Origin: Streptomyces antimicrobicus
GTDB lineage: Bacteria > Actinomycetota > Actinomycetes > Streptomycetales > Streptomycetaceae
Reading direction: 5' to 3'
Length of the DNA: 64,000 bases
Assembly (NCBI RefSeq): GCF_020532625.1
Contig: NZ_JAJAUY010000006.1
Coordinates: 28,134-92,133, forward strand
Shown: positions 7,261 through 15,234 of the stretch, piece by piece
Numbering within the stretch: the first letter of the stretch is position 1
How the letters are laid out: every line of letters begins with the position of its first letter
Position numbers and translations under genes: made by a program
The notes under the pieces: generated by a model
What the model saw: the letters and a program-made list of their open reading frames with translations, nothing else
Databases searched by the model: none
What the model was told of the DNA's origin: nothing

Positions 7261-8498
7261 ACGACCCCGCGGAGTTCCCCGACTCCCCCGACTCCCCCGA
7301 CGACGGACCCGAGGCCCGGGGCGGGGGCGCCCGGATACCGGGTCCCCGCGCGGCGGCGGACGACTGGGACGTGCTGCCCGAACCCCGCCCGGCGCCCGCC
7401 CCGCCCACGCACGACGTGCTGAAGTCCCTGCTGGGCGCGTGGGCGCTGTCGGCGTGTTCGGTGGAGGAGACCCAGGCCGTCGAGGACCACCTCACCGAGT
7501 GCGCGCCGTGCGCCGAGGAGGCGTTGCGGCTGCGGGACGCGGTCGGGCTGCTGCACCCCGACGAGAGCCTCGACCTCAAACCGCTGCTGCGCTCGCGGGT
7601 GCTGGAGGACTGCCTGGGCAAGCGCCCGGCGCGGATCCCGGTGCCGTCCTGGGCGACGCCGTACGACACCGAGACGGCCCGGCTGGACGCGCTGCTGCAG
7701 GACTTCGGCGACGCGGAGTGGCACACTCCGGTGCGGCTGAAGTGGTTCCAGGAGGACCGGCACACCTCCCGCCGGACCACCGTGGCCGGTGTCATCGGCC
7801 ATCTGCTGACGGTGGACGGGCTGATCGCGACCGCGCTGGGCCTGGCCGATCCGCTCGGCGCCCACGCGGGCAGCGACCCGACGGCGCGCACCGAGCAGTT
7901 CTGGTCCTCGTCCCCGTACCCGGTGACCCGGCAGGTGCGGGAGCCGTGGCGGGAGCAGGGCCACACCCTGGTGCGGACGGTGTCGTTCGCCGGTCGCGGG
8001 GTGGCCGACCTGTGCGTGGGCTACGGCGACTTCTCGCTGCCGCTCGGCGACGCCTTCCTGGAGCGGGCCTTCGAGTGCTGGGTGCACGCCTGGGACATCG
8101 CCGAGGCGGTGGACTACCCGTACGAGCCGCCGTCGGGCGCCCATCTGCACCGGATGATCGACCTGGCGGCCCGGCTGCTGCCGACGGTCCTCGCCGTACG
8201 CCGCCGGGGCGGGCTCGCGGCCCCGGCGCAGGAGCTGGTCGCGGCCGGGGCGCCGGGCCGGACCCTGCACCTGGAGATCGAGGGCGCGGGCGGCGGCAGC
8301 TGGGACATCGCCCTGGACTCCCCGGCGGCGGCGACCTCCGCCGACCGGACGGTGGCGGAGATCGCCCTGGACGGGCTGGAGTTCTGCCAGCTCGCCGCGG
8401 GCCACATCGCCCCGGACGACGCGGCCGCCGGCCAGCACGGCGACCGGGAGGCCATCCGCGACGTCCTGTACGCGGCGGCCTCCCTCAGCCGGCTGTGA
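7257..8498 (+). CDS. Zinc-finger anti-sigma factor fused to a mycothiol-dependent maleylpyruvate-isomerase-like domain
   Basis: A 413-residue soluble protein. After a Pro/Asp-rich N-terminus it carries a ZAS-type anti-sigma motif HLTECAPC (H-x3-C-x2-C, ~76-83) within SVEETQAVEDHLTECAPCAE. A DinB/MDMPI-like four-helix domain follows (~130-260: ARLDALLQDFGDAEW, VAGVIGHLLTVDGLIA, ECWVHAWDIAEAVDYP), then a C-terminal MDMPI-C-like domain. Coupling to the sigma gene (ATGA) identifies it as the cognate regulator. MDMPI-fold proteins bind metal and can use mycothiol, so thiol or redox sensing is a reasonable inference but not shown. The ZAS cysteines would be the release switch in RsrA-type systems. 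Confidence 0.82.
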   Translation: MNDPAEFPDSPDSPDDGPEARGGGARIPGPRAAADDWDVLPEPRPAPAPPTHDVLKSLLGAWALSACSVEETQAVEDHLTECAPCAEEALRLRDAVGLLHPDESLDLKPLLRSRVLEDCLGKRPARIPVPSWATPYDTETARLDALLQDFGDAEWHTPVRLKWFQEDRHTSRRTTVAGVIGHLLTVDGLIATALGLADPLGAHAGSDPTARTEQFWSSSPYPVTRQVREPWREQGHTLVRTVSFAGRGVADLCVGYGDFSLPLGDAFLERAFECWVHAWDIAEAVDYPYEPPSGAHLHRMIDLAARLLPTVLAVRRRGGLAAPAQELVAAGAPGRTLHLEIEGAGGGSWDIALDSPAAATSADRTVAEIALDGLEFCQLAAGHIAPDDAAAGQHGDREAIRDVLYAAASLSRL

Positions 8499-8531
8499 CC
8501 GGCGCGCCCGTACCCGTCGCCTGTGCCCGTA

Positions 8532-8575
8532 CCCGTGCCCGGGTGCCCGGCCCGCCCCGGCCACCCGGGCACGGG
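8532..8575. terminator. Bidirectional hairpin between anti-sigma gene and purU
   Basis: Arms CCCGTGCCCGGGTG (8532-8545) and CACCCGGGCACGGG (8562-8575) are perfectly complementary over 14 bp with a 16-base loop. There is no U-tract, as is common in Streptomyces. The hairpin lies between convergent genes. Confidence 0.7.
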
Positions 8576-8615
8576 CACGCAGGCGCGGGCGCAGGCGCAG
8601 TCCCGGGCGGGCGGG

Positions 8616-9488
8616 CTACGCGAAGACGACGGTGCGGGAGCCGTTGAGCAGGACCCGGTGCTCGCTGTGCCACTTCACCGCGCGGGCCAGGGCCTGGCAC
8701 TCCACGTCGCGGCCGATGGCCACCAGCTGGTCGGGGGTGACGTCGTGGCCGACCCGCTCGACCTCCTGCTCGATGATCGGGCCCTCGTCGAGGTCGGCCG
8801 TCACGTAGTGGGCGGTGGCGCCGATGAGCTTCACCCCGCGCGCGTGCGCCTGGTGGTACGGCTTCGCGCCCTTGAAGCTCGGCAGGAAGGAGTGGTGGAT
8901 GTTGATGATCCGGCCGCTGAGCTCCTTACACAGGGCGTCGGAGAGCACCTGCATGTAGCGGGCCAGCACGACCAGTTCCACGTTCTCCGAGCGGACCAGC
9001 TCCAGCAGCGCCGCCTCGGCCTCCGCCTTCGTCTCCCGGGTGACCGGAATGTGGTGGAACGGGATGTCGTAGGAGGCGACGAGCTCGGCGAAGTCCGTGT
9101 GGTTGGAGACCACCGCCGCGATCTCCACCGGCAGCGCCCCGATCCGGCTACGGAAGAGCAGGTCGTTGAGGCAGTGCCCGAACTTCGACACCATCAGGAT
9201 GATCCGCATCCGCTCGTCGGAGCGGTGGATCTGCCAGTCCATCCGGAACGAGTCGCCGATCGCCGCGAAGCTCGCCCGCAGCTTCTCCAGGGTCACCGGC
9301 TCGTCCGCCGAGAAGTGGACCCGCATGAAGAACAGCCCGGTGTCGTGGTCGCCGAACTGCTGGCTGTCCTCGATGTTGCACCCGGTCATGAACAGGTAGC
9401 TCGACACGGCGTGCACGATGCCCTGCTTGTCCGGGCAGGAGAGGGTCAGGACGTACTGGTGGGACTGCGGCTGCGGGTCTTCGCTCAT
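8616..9488 (-). CDS. purU: Formyltetrahydrofolate deformylase
   Basis: A 290-residue enzyme that hydrolyses 10-formyl-THF to THF and formate, balancing one-carbon pools and feeding formate to purine synthesis. The N-terminal ACT domain begins YVLTLSCPDKQGIVHAVSSY. The formyltransferase fold carries NIHHSFLPSFKGAKPYHQAH and ATAHYVTADLDEGPIIEQ, with the family's catalytic His and Asp. ATG 9488 fits the family N-terminus (MSEDPQPQ). An in-frame GTG at 9506 overlaps the upstream stop as GTGA and could add six residues. It is probably co-transcribed with the SCO4402-like gene. Confidence 0.93.
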   Translation of the reverse strand: MSEDPQPQSHQYVLTLSCPDKQGIVHAVSSYLFMTGCNIEDSQQFGDHDTGLFFMRVHFSADEPVTLEKLRASFAAIGDSFRMDWQIHRSDERMRIILMVSKFGHCLNDLLFRSRIGALPVEIAAVVSNHTDFAELVASYDIPFHHIPVTRETKAEAEAALLELVRSENVELVVLARYMQVLSDALCKELSGRIINIHHSFLPSFKGAKPYHQAHARGVKLIGATAHYVTADLDEGPIIEQEVERVGHDVTPDQLVAIGRDVECQALARAVKWHSEHRVLLNGSRTVVFA

Positions 9489-9502
9489 GACCCCACAGCC
9501 TT

Positions 9503-10006
9503 TCACACCGCGCGGGTCAGGATCCGCAGGACTTCGAGCGAGCGCGGGCGGGCGTCGGGGTCGTCGCCGTCGGCCGTGGCCAGCCGCACGTGCGCCTCGC
9601 GGGCCGCGCGGACCGCCTCGGGCCAGCCGTGGTGGTCCAGGTACGCCGAGACGGGCGCGTCGGGGCCGATCTGGTGCAGGATCCGCAGCACGCGCAGCAC
9701 GGCGACGTCGACGAGGGCGGCCTCCTGGGAGTCACGGAAGATCGTGCCGACGTACTTCTCGGCGGACCAGCTGTCGAGCCAGGTGTCCTCCACCAGGCGG
9801 TACACGGCGTCGGTGACGTCCCCGAAGCCCTCGACCCCGGCCAGCCAGGTGTCCTCCTGGAAGACCGGGTCGGAAAGCATGTGCAGCGCCGAGCGCACAT
9901 TGCTGCGCCAGCGCCACCACGGCATGTCGTTGAGCGGCATGCCGCCCATGGTGGAGGAGCGGCGGCCGCGGCGGGAGGGGTTATTCGGAGCTTGGACGAA
10001 TGTCAC
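9503..10006 (-). CDS. SCO4402 family protein, function unknown
   Basis: A ~167-residue soluble protein; the conserved part starts at MGGMPLNDMPWWRWRSNVRS and ends LEVLRILTRAV. It is Trp-rich, without signal peptide, membrane helix or known catalytic motif. The start is uncertain: GTG 10006 gives 167 residues, ATG 9949 gives 148. Neither has a strong ribosome site, but 10006 has GAAAG close by. It lies directly upstream of purU, with the stop touching purU's alternative start, a conserved Streptomyces pairing as far as I recall. No function is proposed. Confidence 0.75.
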   Translation of the reverse strand: MTFVQAPNNPSRRGRRSSTMGGMPLNDMPWWRWRSNVRSALHMLSDPVFQEDTWLAGVEGFGDVTDAVYRLVEDTWLDSWSAEKYVGTIFRDSQEAALVDVAVLRVLRILHQIGPDAPVSAYLDHHGWPEAVRAAREAHVRLATADGDDPDARPRSLEVLRILTRAV

Positions 10007-10170
10007 GCTTTCGATCGTACGTTCCGCCTCTGACACGATCTTGACGACCCCGGACGCGGGCCCGTACGGCCGGGACGACCCCGGACCACCCCGGATGTTC
10101 ACCTGGCCGTCACTGCCCGTTGCGAACCGCCCACATCCCCGTTACCGACGGCGCGGCATGGTGCAGGTCC

Positions 10171-11478
10171 ATGAGCGAAAGGCGACGCACGACTCGACTC
10201 CGATCCCTGCTGGCCGTGACGACGGGCGTGTGCCTCCTCGCCGGGTGCGGCGTGCTCCCCGGGACCTCGGGGGGATCCGGGGAGACCCTCACGGTCGTCA
10301 CCTTCGCCCCTGAAGGCACGAAAGCCACCAACATGAGCGGTATGACCGCCATGGCCAAGGCCTACGCACGCTGGGTGAACAGCAAGGGCGGCATCAACGG
10401 CCACAAACTGCGCGTCCTGACCTGCAACGAGCGCAACACCCCCACCGGGGCCGCCGACTGCGCCCGCCAGGCCGTCGCCGAGAAGGCCGTCGCCGTGGTC
10501 GGCTCCTACAGCCAGCACGGCCGCGCCTTCATGGCCCCGCTGGAGGCCGCCGGCATCCCGTTCATCGGCGGCTACGGCGTCTCCGCCGAGGAGTTCCAGA
10601 GCACCCTGTCCTTCCCCGTCAACGGCGGCCAGCCGGCGTTGCTGGCCGGCGCCGGGCACCAGCTGGCCCGCACCTGCGAGCAGGTCGCCCTGGTCCGGCC
10701 CGACACCCTCGTCGGCGACTCCATGCCGGTGCTGCTCAACGCCGGGCTGCGCGCCACCCGCCAGATGCAGGCCGCCGACATCCGGGCCGCCGAGGACGCC
10801 GGGGACTACGGGCCGCAGGCCCGCGAGGCGATGGCCGAGGTCGGCCGGACCAAGGACCGCGGCCGCAGCTGCGTCACGGCGGTGCTCGGCGCCCGCACCG
10901 AGACCTTCTTCGACTCCTTCCGCCGGGTCGACCAGGGGCAGGGCCCGGTTCAGGCCTCCGGCCCCCAGGCGCCGCGCAAGCCGCAGATCGCGTCGGTCCT
11001 CGGCAGTGTCAGCCAGGCGCTGGTGGACCGGACCGGCGGCAAGGAGAGCCCGTTCGAGGGCGCGTACGTCACCGGCTGGTACCCGGTGGCCACCGACCCG
11101 CTGTGGGACCACATGCGCAAGGTGGTGGCCGACTTCGCCTTCGGCGACGACGACGCCGATCCCGCCGACGACGGCACCCAGACCACCTGGATCGCGTACA
11201 CCGTGCTCAGCGAGATCCTGAAGCAGCTCGGCGGCCAGGACGTCACCGCCCGCAGCGTGGCCCGGGCGCTGAACCGGACCGAGGGCGTCAGCACCGGCGG
11301 CCTCACCCCGGACCTGCGCTGGCGCTTCCAGGACCTGCGCGCCGTCGGCGGCTACCCGCGGCTGACGAACGCCCGCGTCAGCTTCCAGCTCGTCCAGGCC
11401 GGCCGGCTGGTCGCCCAGCCGGGCGACCAGCCCTCTATGGACATGACGCAGACCTTGGAGGCGGCACCGCGCAGCTAG
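10171..11478 (+). CDS. Substrate-binding lipoprotein (type 1 periplasmic-binding, branched-chain-amino-acid-receptor-like)
   Basis: A 435-residue lipoprotein. The signal peptide has an Arg-rich n-region (MSERRRTTRLRS), a hydrophobic core and lipobox LLAGCG. The mature part has the Leu/Ile/Val-binding fold: VVTFAPEGTKATNMSGM, AYARWVNSKGGINGHKL, then VAVVGSYSQHGRAFMAPLEA and PFIGGYG. No ABC permease or ATPase gene is adjacent, so it is an orphan receptor or shares a distant transporter. ATG 10171 is chosen because it gives a normal signal peptide; an upstream in-frame ATG at 10120 would bury it. It ends in a hairpin shared with the convergent gene. Confidence 0.82.
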   Translation: MSERRRTTRLRSLLAVTTGVCLLAGCGVLPGTSGGSGETLTVVTFAPEGTKATNMSGMTAMAKAYARWVNSKGGINGHKLRVLTCNERNTPTGAADCARQAVAEKAVAVVGSYSQHGRAFMAPLEAAGIPFIGGYGVSAEEFQSTLSFPVNGGQPALLAGAGHQLARTCEQVALVRPDTLVGDSMPVLLNAGLRATRQMQAADIRAAEDAGDYGPQAREAMAEVGRTKDRGRSCVTAVLGARTETFFDSFRRVDQGQGPVQASGPQAPRKPQIASVLGSVSQALVDRTGGKESPFEGAYVTGWYPVATDPLWDHMRKVVADFAFGDDDADPADDGTQTTWIAYTVLSEILKQLGGQDVTARSVARALNRTEGVSTGGLTPDLRWRFQDLRAVGGYPRLTNARVSFQLVQAGRLVAQPGDQPSMDMTQTLEAAPRS

Positions 11479-11504
11479 GGCCTGGCTTCCGGATCAGGCC
11501 CTAG
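11475..11504. terminator. Hairpin whose arms carry both genes' TAG stop codons
   Basis: CTAGGGCCTG (11475-11484) and CAGGCCCTAG (11495-11504) are perfect 10-bp arms around GCTTCCGGAT. The TAG of the plus-strand lipoprotein gene (11476-11478) and the TAG of the minus-strand gene (11503-11501) lie inside the arms. The same design recurs at 52444-52504. Confidence 0.75.
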
Positions 11505-12625
11505 AGCTGCGACTTGTCGCGCTTGGTGAGGCCGTACTGGGTCGCGATCCGGTTCCACAGGGTCGCGGCCGTCTCCTTGGCCCGGGTCGCCTCGGCGCTC
11601 GCCTTGTTGCCGTCGACGGCATGGCCCGACGGCTTGGCGTGGCCGTCCTTGCAGTCCTTCTTCTTGCCGTCCAGCTCGTCGGCCCAGGCCGCGTAGTGCT
11701 TGTCGGCGGCGGCCGAGGACTGCCAGCCCTTGGTCAGGGCGGCGGACAGCTGGGCGCTGTCCTTCAGCTTGTCGATCTTCAACTCGCCGAGCCGGGTGAC
11801 CATCTCCTCGCGCTGGCGCGCCGCGTCCCGCAGGTCCGACGCCGCGTCGTCGAGGTTCTTGCAGCTCTTGATGTGCTCCACGGCCTGGAGCACCGAGGAC
11901 CGGCTGTCGTTGCTGTCGGCGAGGAGCTTGTCCAGCTGGACGGCCTGCGAGCGGGCCGGGTCCACCGGGGTCTCGCCGGCGGCCGAGGAGGACGGCCCCG
12001 GGGTGGGCGTGGCGGCCACGGCCGCCGGGTCGTCGTTGCGCGCCGGGGCGTCGTCCCCGAGCAAGGTCCCCACCCCGAGCCCGATCACGGCCAGCCCGAA
12101 CACGGCCGCCGCGATGACGGGCGCGGACGGCCGCCGCGACACGTCCTCCTCCGGGTACGGGGTGAACGGCTGGGGCTGCGGCTGCTGGTGCGGCTGCCGC
12201 ACCCCGGCCCCCGGCTGCGGCCGACCCCGACCGTACGGCCCGGGCGCCACGGGCTCGGCGATCGGCGGCAACACCTGCGTGTGGCCGCCCGCACTGTCCC
12301 GGAACAGCCCGTCGTAGTCCGCCGCGGCCCCGCCCGGAACGGGCGGGATGTACTGAGTGGCGGCGTCGTCGGCGGAAGCCGCGGGCACGGGCGGAATGTA
12401 CTGGGTGGCCGCTTCACCGGCGTTCGCCCCGGCAACAGGGGGAATGTACTGGGTGGCGGCGTCGCCGTCGTTCGCCCCGGGCACCGGGGGGATGTACTGG
12501 GTGACGGCGTCGGGCAGCGGCGGGTAGCCCTGGCCGTGGGGCGCGCCCGGCCCCTCGTAACCCGGGCCCAGGACATGGCCGGGCGGCGGCCCCCAGGGCT
12601 CGCCCCCTTGTCCGCTCTGCGTCAC
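11501..12625 (-). CDS. Membrane-anchored protein with four YIPPV repeats, function unknown
   Basis: A 374-residue protein. The cytoplasmic N-terminus is Pro/Gly-rich with four copies of a TQYIPPV[PA] motif at ~42, 58, 74 and 90, spaced 16 residues, plus a variant TQVLPPIAEP. One membrane helix, APVIAAAVFGLAVIGLGVGT, lies at ~168-187. An extracytoplasmic helical, Lys/Asp-rich C-terminal domain contains a single Cys pair (SCKNLDD and KKDCKDGH) that may form a disulfide. GTG 12625 is preceded by GAGGAG. The repeats resemble cytoplasmic tails of Streptomyces envelope proteins that serve as protein-docking or phosphorylation targets; that role is inference. Confidence 0.75.
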   Translation of the reverse strand: MTQSGQGGEPWGPPPGHVLGPGYEGPGAPHGQGYPPLPDAVTQYIPPVPGANDGDAATQYIPPVAGANAGEAATQYIPPVPAASADDAATQYIPPVPGGAAADYDGLFRDSAGGHTQVLPPIAEPVAPGPYGRGRPQPGAGVRQPHQQPQPQPFTPYPEEDVSRRPSAPVIAAAVFGLAVIGLGVGTLLGDDAPARNDDPAAVAATPTPGPSSSAAGETPVDPARSQAVQLDKLLADSNDSRSSVLQAVEHIKSCKNLDDAASDLRDAARQREEMVTRLGELKIDKLKDSAQLSAALTKGWQSSAAADKHYAAWADELDGKKKDCKDGHAKPSGHAVDGNKASAEATRAKETAATLWNRIATQYGLTKRDKSQL

Positions 12626-12757
12626 CGGGACTCCTCACCGACGTTCGTACAAACCGTCGGCCACGCTACCCCGTCCCCCCACCCGACGGCAGGCCCGGCC
12701 GGAGCCCCCGGCCGGAGCCCCCGGCCCGACGGCCGGGCCGCCCGGCCCGCCCCGGCC

Positions 12758-12816
12758 GCCAGGCCGCTCGCCCGCCAGGCGGCTCGCCCGCCAGGCCGCT
12801 CGCCCGTCAGGCCGCC
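12758..12816. repeat. 16-bp tandem repeat (3.7 copies) running into a stop codon
   Basis: Units GCCAGGCCGCTCGCCC at 12758, GCCAGGCGGCTCGCCC at 12774, GCCAGGCCGCTCGCCC at 12790 and a partial unit at 12806. The last copy's TCA (12807-12809) is the TGA stop of the NsdA-like gene. A CCGGCCGGAGCCC duplication lies just before, so 12626-12806 is entirely repeat-like and codes for nothing evident. Confidence 0.75.
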
Positions 12817-14192
12817 GCCCGCGCCTCCAACCCGGCGGTGAACTCCCGCACCGCCGCCTCCTCCCGGTACGGCTCCAGCCGCGCCCGGAAGTCGTCGAGG
12901 TACTCCGCCCCCCGGTTCGAGCGCAGCGACCCCAGCACCTCGGCCGCCGTCGCGGCCGTCCGGCACGCCTCCTCCACCTCGCGCTGCTGCACCTGCGCGG
13001 CCGCGAGCAGCAGCATCCCGATGGCTCGTCTGCGCGCCTTGCCCTCGGGCAGGGCGCGCAGCGCGGTCTGCGCCTGCCGCGCCGCGGCCTCGGCCTGCCC
13101 GAGGTCGCGGTGGCAGTGCGCGAGCTCGTCCGCCAGGTACGCCTCGTCGAAGTGCCGGATCCACACCGGGTCGTCGCCGGACTCCGGCCGGGCCCGCTCC
13201 AGCGCGGACACCGCCCGCGCGGACAGCACGGCCGTGGCCCGGGCGTCGCCCAGCAAGGCGTGGCCGCGGGCCTCCGCCGCGTAGAACATCGCCTCGGCCC
13301 GCGGCGTGACCTGCCCCCGCGTGCCCTCCTGCGCGGCCCGCGCGAGCTGCGCGATCTCCCGCGGGTTGCCGAGCTCGGCGGCCAGGTGGCTCATCGAGGC
13401 GGCCAGGACGTAGCCCCCGTACGCCCGGTCACCGGCGGCCTGGGCCAGCCGCAGCGCCTGGATGTAGTAGCGCTGGGCGAGCCCGGGCTGCCCGGTGTCC
13501 ACCGCCATGTATCCGGCGAGTTCGGTCAGCCGGGCCACGGCCGCGAACAGCTCCCGACCCACCTGCTCCCGGTACGAGCCGCCGATCAGGCCGGACACCA
13601 CGCTGTTGAGGTAGTGCACGACGACGGGCCGGACGTGGCCGCTGCCGAACCGGTGGTCGAGGTCCACCAGCGCCTCGGTGGTGGCCCGGACCGCGTCCAC
13701 GTCGGACATGCCGACCCGCGCTCCGCCCGACCGGGCGACCTGGCTGTCCGCCCCGGTGATCAGCCAGTCCCGGCTGGGCTCGACCAGCGCGGACGCGGCG
13801 ACACTGGACCCGGCGAGGAAGTCCCGCCGGCCCACGTCGCTGCGCCACAGCTCGCAGACCTGCTCGATGGCCCCGAGGACGGTCGGGGAGAACTGCAGCC
13901 CGACGCCGGAGGCGAGGTTCTTGCCGTTGGCCATGCCGATCTCGTCGATGGTGACGGTACGGCCGAGCTTGCGGCCCAGCGCCTCGGCGATGATCCCTGG
14001 GGCCCGGCCGCGCGGCTGCTGCCCGCGCAACCACCGGGCGACGGACGTCTTGTCGTAACGGAGATCGAGGCCGTGCTCGGCGCCGCACATGTTGACGCGG
14101 CGGGCGAGCCCGGCGTTGGAGCACCCGGCTTCCTGGATGAGCGCCTGCAGCCGTTCGTTCGGCTGGCGGGCGACGAGAGGCCTGGCTGCCAT
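12807..14192 (-). CDS. NsdA-like regulatory protein with N-terminal HTH-like region and TPR-like repeats
   Basis: A 461-residue protein. The N-terminus (ERLQALIQEAGCSNAGLARR, then YDKTSVARWLRGQQPRGRAP) looks like a divergent helix-turn-helix. The C-terminal ~300 residues are Ala-rich helical hairpins (LAQRYYIQALRLAQAAGDRA, CHRDLGQAEAAARQAQTALR) of TPR type. This is the architecture of the Streptomyces NsdA/regulator family, which influences development and antibiotic production. ATG 14192 follows AGGGGG. It is divergent from a prim-pol gene across 196 bp that contains a 10-bp inverted repeat. The 3' end is overrun by a tandem repeat. Family assignment is by recognition; DNA binding is inferred. 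Confidence 0.75.
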   Translation of the reverse strand: MAARPLVARQPNERLQALIQEAGCSNAGLARRVNMCGAEHGLDLRYDKTSVARWLRGQQPRGRAPGIIAEALGRKLGRTVTIDEIGMANGKNLASGVGLQFSPTVLGAIEQVCELWRSDVGRRDFLAGSSVAASALVEPSRDWLITGADSQVARSGGARVGMSDVDAVRATTEALVDLDHRFGSGHVRPVVVHYLNSVVSGLIGGSYREQVGRELFAAVARLTELAGYMAVDTGQPGLAQRYYIQALRLAQAAGDRAYGGYVLAASMSHLAAELGNPREIAQLARAAQEGTRGQVTPRAEAMFYAAEARGHALLGDARATAVLSARAVSALERARPESGDDPVWIRHFDEAYLADELAHCHRDLGQAEAAARQAQTALRALPEGKARRRAIGMLLLAAAQVQQREVEEACRTAATAAEVLGSLRSNRGAEYLDDFRARLEPYREEAAVREFTAGLEARAAA

Positions 14193-14319
14193 GAAAACCC
14201 CCTGTGGCCGCGGGTGATCGTTCGAATGATCACTTCCCGGCGGATTGGCGGAGAATCTTCCGCTCTGCGACGTGTCGCTACCCACTCCCCGCTCACCGTC
14301 CTCCCACGCGCCCCCGTCC

Positions 14320-14355
14320 GTGCACCGATGCGCCCCGCGTGCAGGATCGATGCAC
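14320..14355. promoter_or_regulatory. Candidate operator, GTGCACCGAT/ATCGATGCAC inverted repeat
   Basis: Ten-base arms (14320-14329 and 14346-14355) with one mismatch lie in the divergent promoter region, 34 bases before the prim-pol start. It could be a binding site for the NsdA-like protein or another regulator. There is no independent evidence. Confidence 0.35.
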
Positions 14356-14388
14356 CGCCCACCGGCGGGTCGAGGACCGTAACCCCCC

Positions 14389-15096
14389 GTGACCGCGGAA
14401 GTTGTGAAGGACGTGGAAGAGACGATCGGAGTCACGGAGACCGCGCCCATCCCCCAGCAGCGTGGTGAGCAGCTGCTGGACCATGCCGTGCGGTACGCGG
14501 AAGAGCGGCACTGGGATGTGTTCGCCGGCACCTGGCTGGAGGCCGGTGACGGAAGGGAACTGTGCTCCTGCGGGGGCGGTGAGGGCTGCACGGTGCCGGG
14601 CGCCCACCCGGCCGTGAAGGACTGGGCGGCGCAGGCCACGGGCAGCGCCGTGCAGGTCCGGCGGATGTGGTCCCGCCACCCCCACGCGTCGATCCTGCTG
14701 CCCACGGGCCGCACCTTCGACGCGATCGACGTCCCCGAGACCGCCGGTTTCCTGGCGCTGGCGCGCATGAAGCGGCTGGAGCTGACCGTGGGCCCGGTCA
14801 CCCGCACCCCGGACCGGCGGACGCTGTTCTTCGTGCTGCCCGGCGCCGGTGCGAAACTGCCGGACCTCATCCGCAAGCTCGGCTGGCCGCCCGCCTCGCT
14901 GGACCTGGTGGTACGCGGCGAGGGCGAGTACGTCGCGGCGCCGCCCACCCGGTACGGGGTGCAGGGCTCGGTGCAGTGGGCTATGCGCCCGACGCCCGCC
15001 AACCGCTGGCTGCCCGACATCGACGAGCTCATCGACGCGCTGGCCTACGCCTGCGGCCGGGACGCGGCGGCGGCCCGGGCGGCGCAGCGCGCGTGA
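14389..15096 (+). CDS. Bifunctional DNA primase/polymerase (prim-pol) domain protein
   Basis: A 235-residue protein with a prim-pol-like fold: LLDHAVRYAEERHWDVFAGT, then CSCGGGEGCTVPGAHPAVKD (three cysteines plus a histidine, a likely zinc site), and VRRMWSRHPHASILLPTGRT followed by FDAIDVPE, carrying the acidic metal site. The N-terminal half is intact and no helicase domain follows. Stand-alone chromosomal prim-pol proteins are common in Streptomyces, with no settled role. The GTG at 14389 lacks a clear ribosome site; GTG 14404 is an alternative. Priming or polymerising activity is a family-level guess. Confidence 0.75.
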   Translation: MTAEVVKDVEETIGVTETAPIPQQRGEQLLDHAVRYAEERHWDVFAGTWLEAGDGRELCSCGGGEGCTVPGAHPAVKDWAAQATGSAVQVRRMWSRHPHASILLPTGRTFDAIDVPETAGFLALARMKRLELTVGPVTRTPDRRTLFFVLPGAGAKLPDLIRKLGWPPASLDLVVRGEGEYVAAPPTRYGVQGSVQWAMRPTPANRWLPDIDELIDALAYACGRDAAAARAAQRA

Positions 15097-15234
15097 CGGC
15101 ACGCGAAGGACGCCGGGGTGTACCCGTGTGAAAAACGCCGGGTGAACTCATGACATAAGTAACTGCTCGACCCTCGTGACCTGGCCCTATGGTGATGGCG
15201 ACCAACGGGGACGGACGAGAGGCAGGGCTGGCTG

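Noticed and set aside
15097..15234. tRNA or other RNA gene in the gap before the ABC transporter
   Set aside because: No cloverleaf or strong stem seen; only a possible -10 box.
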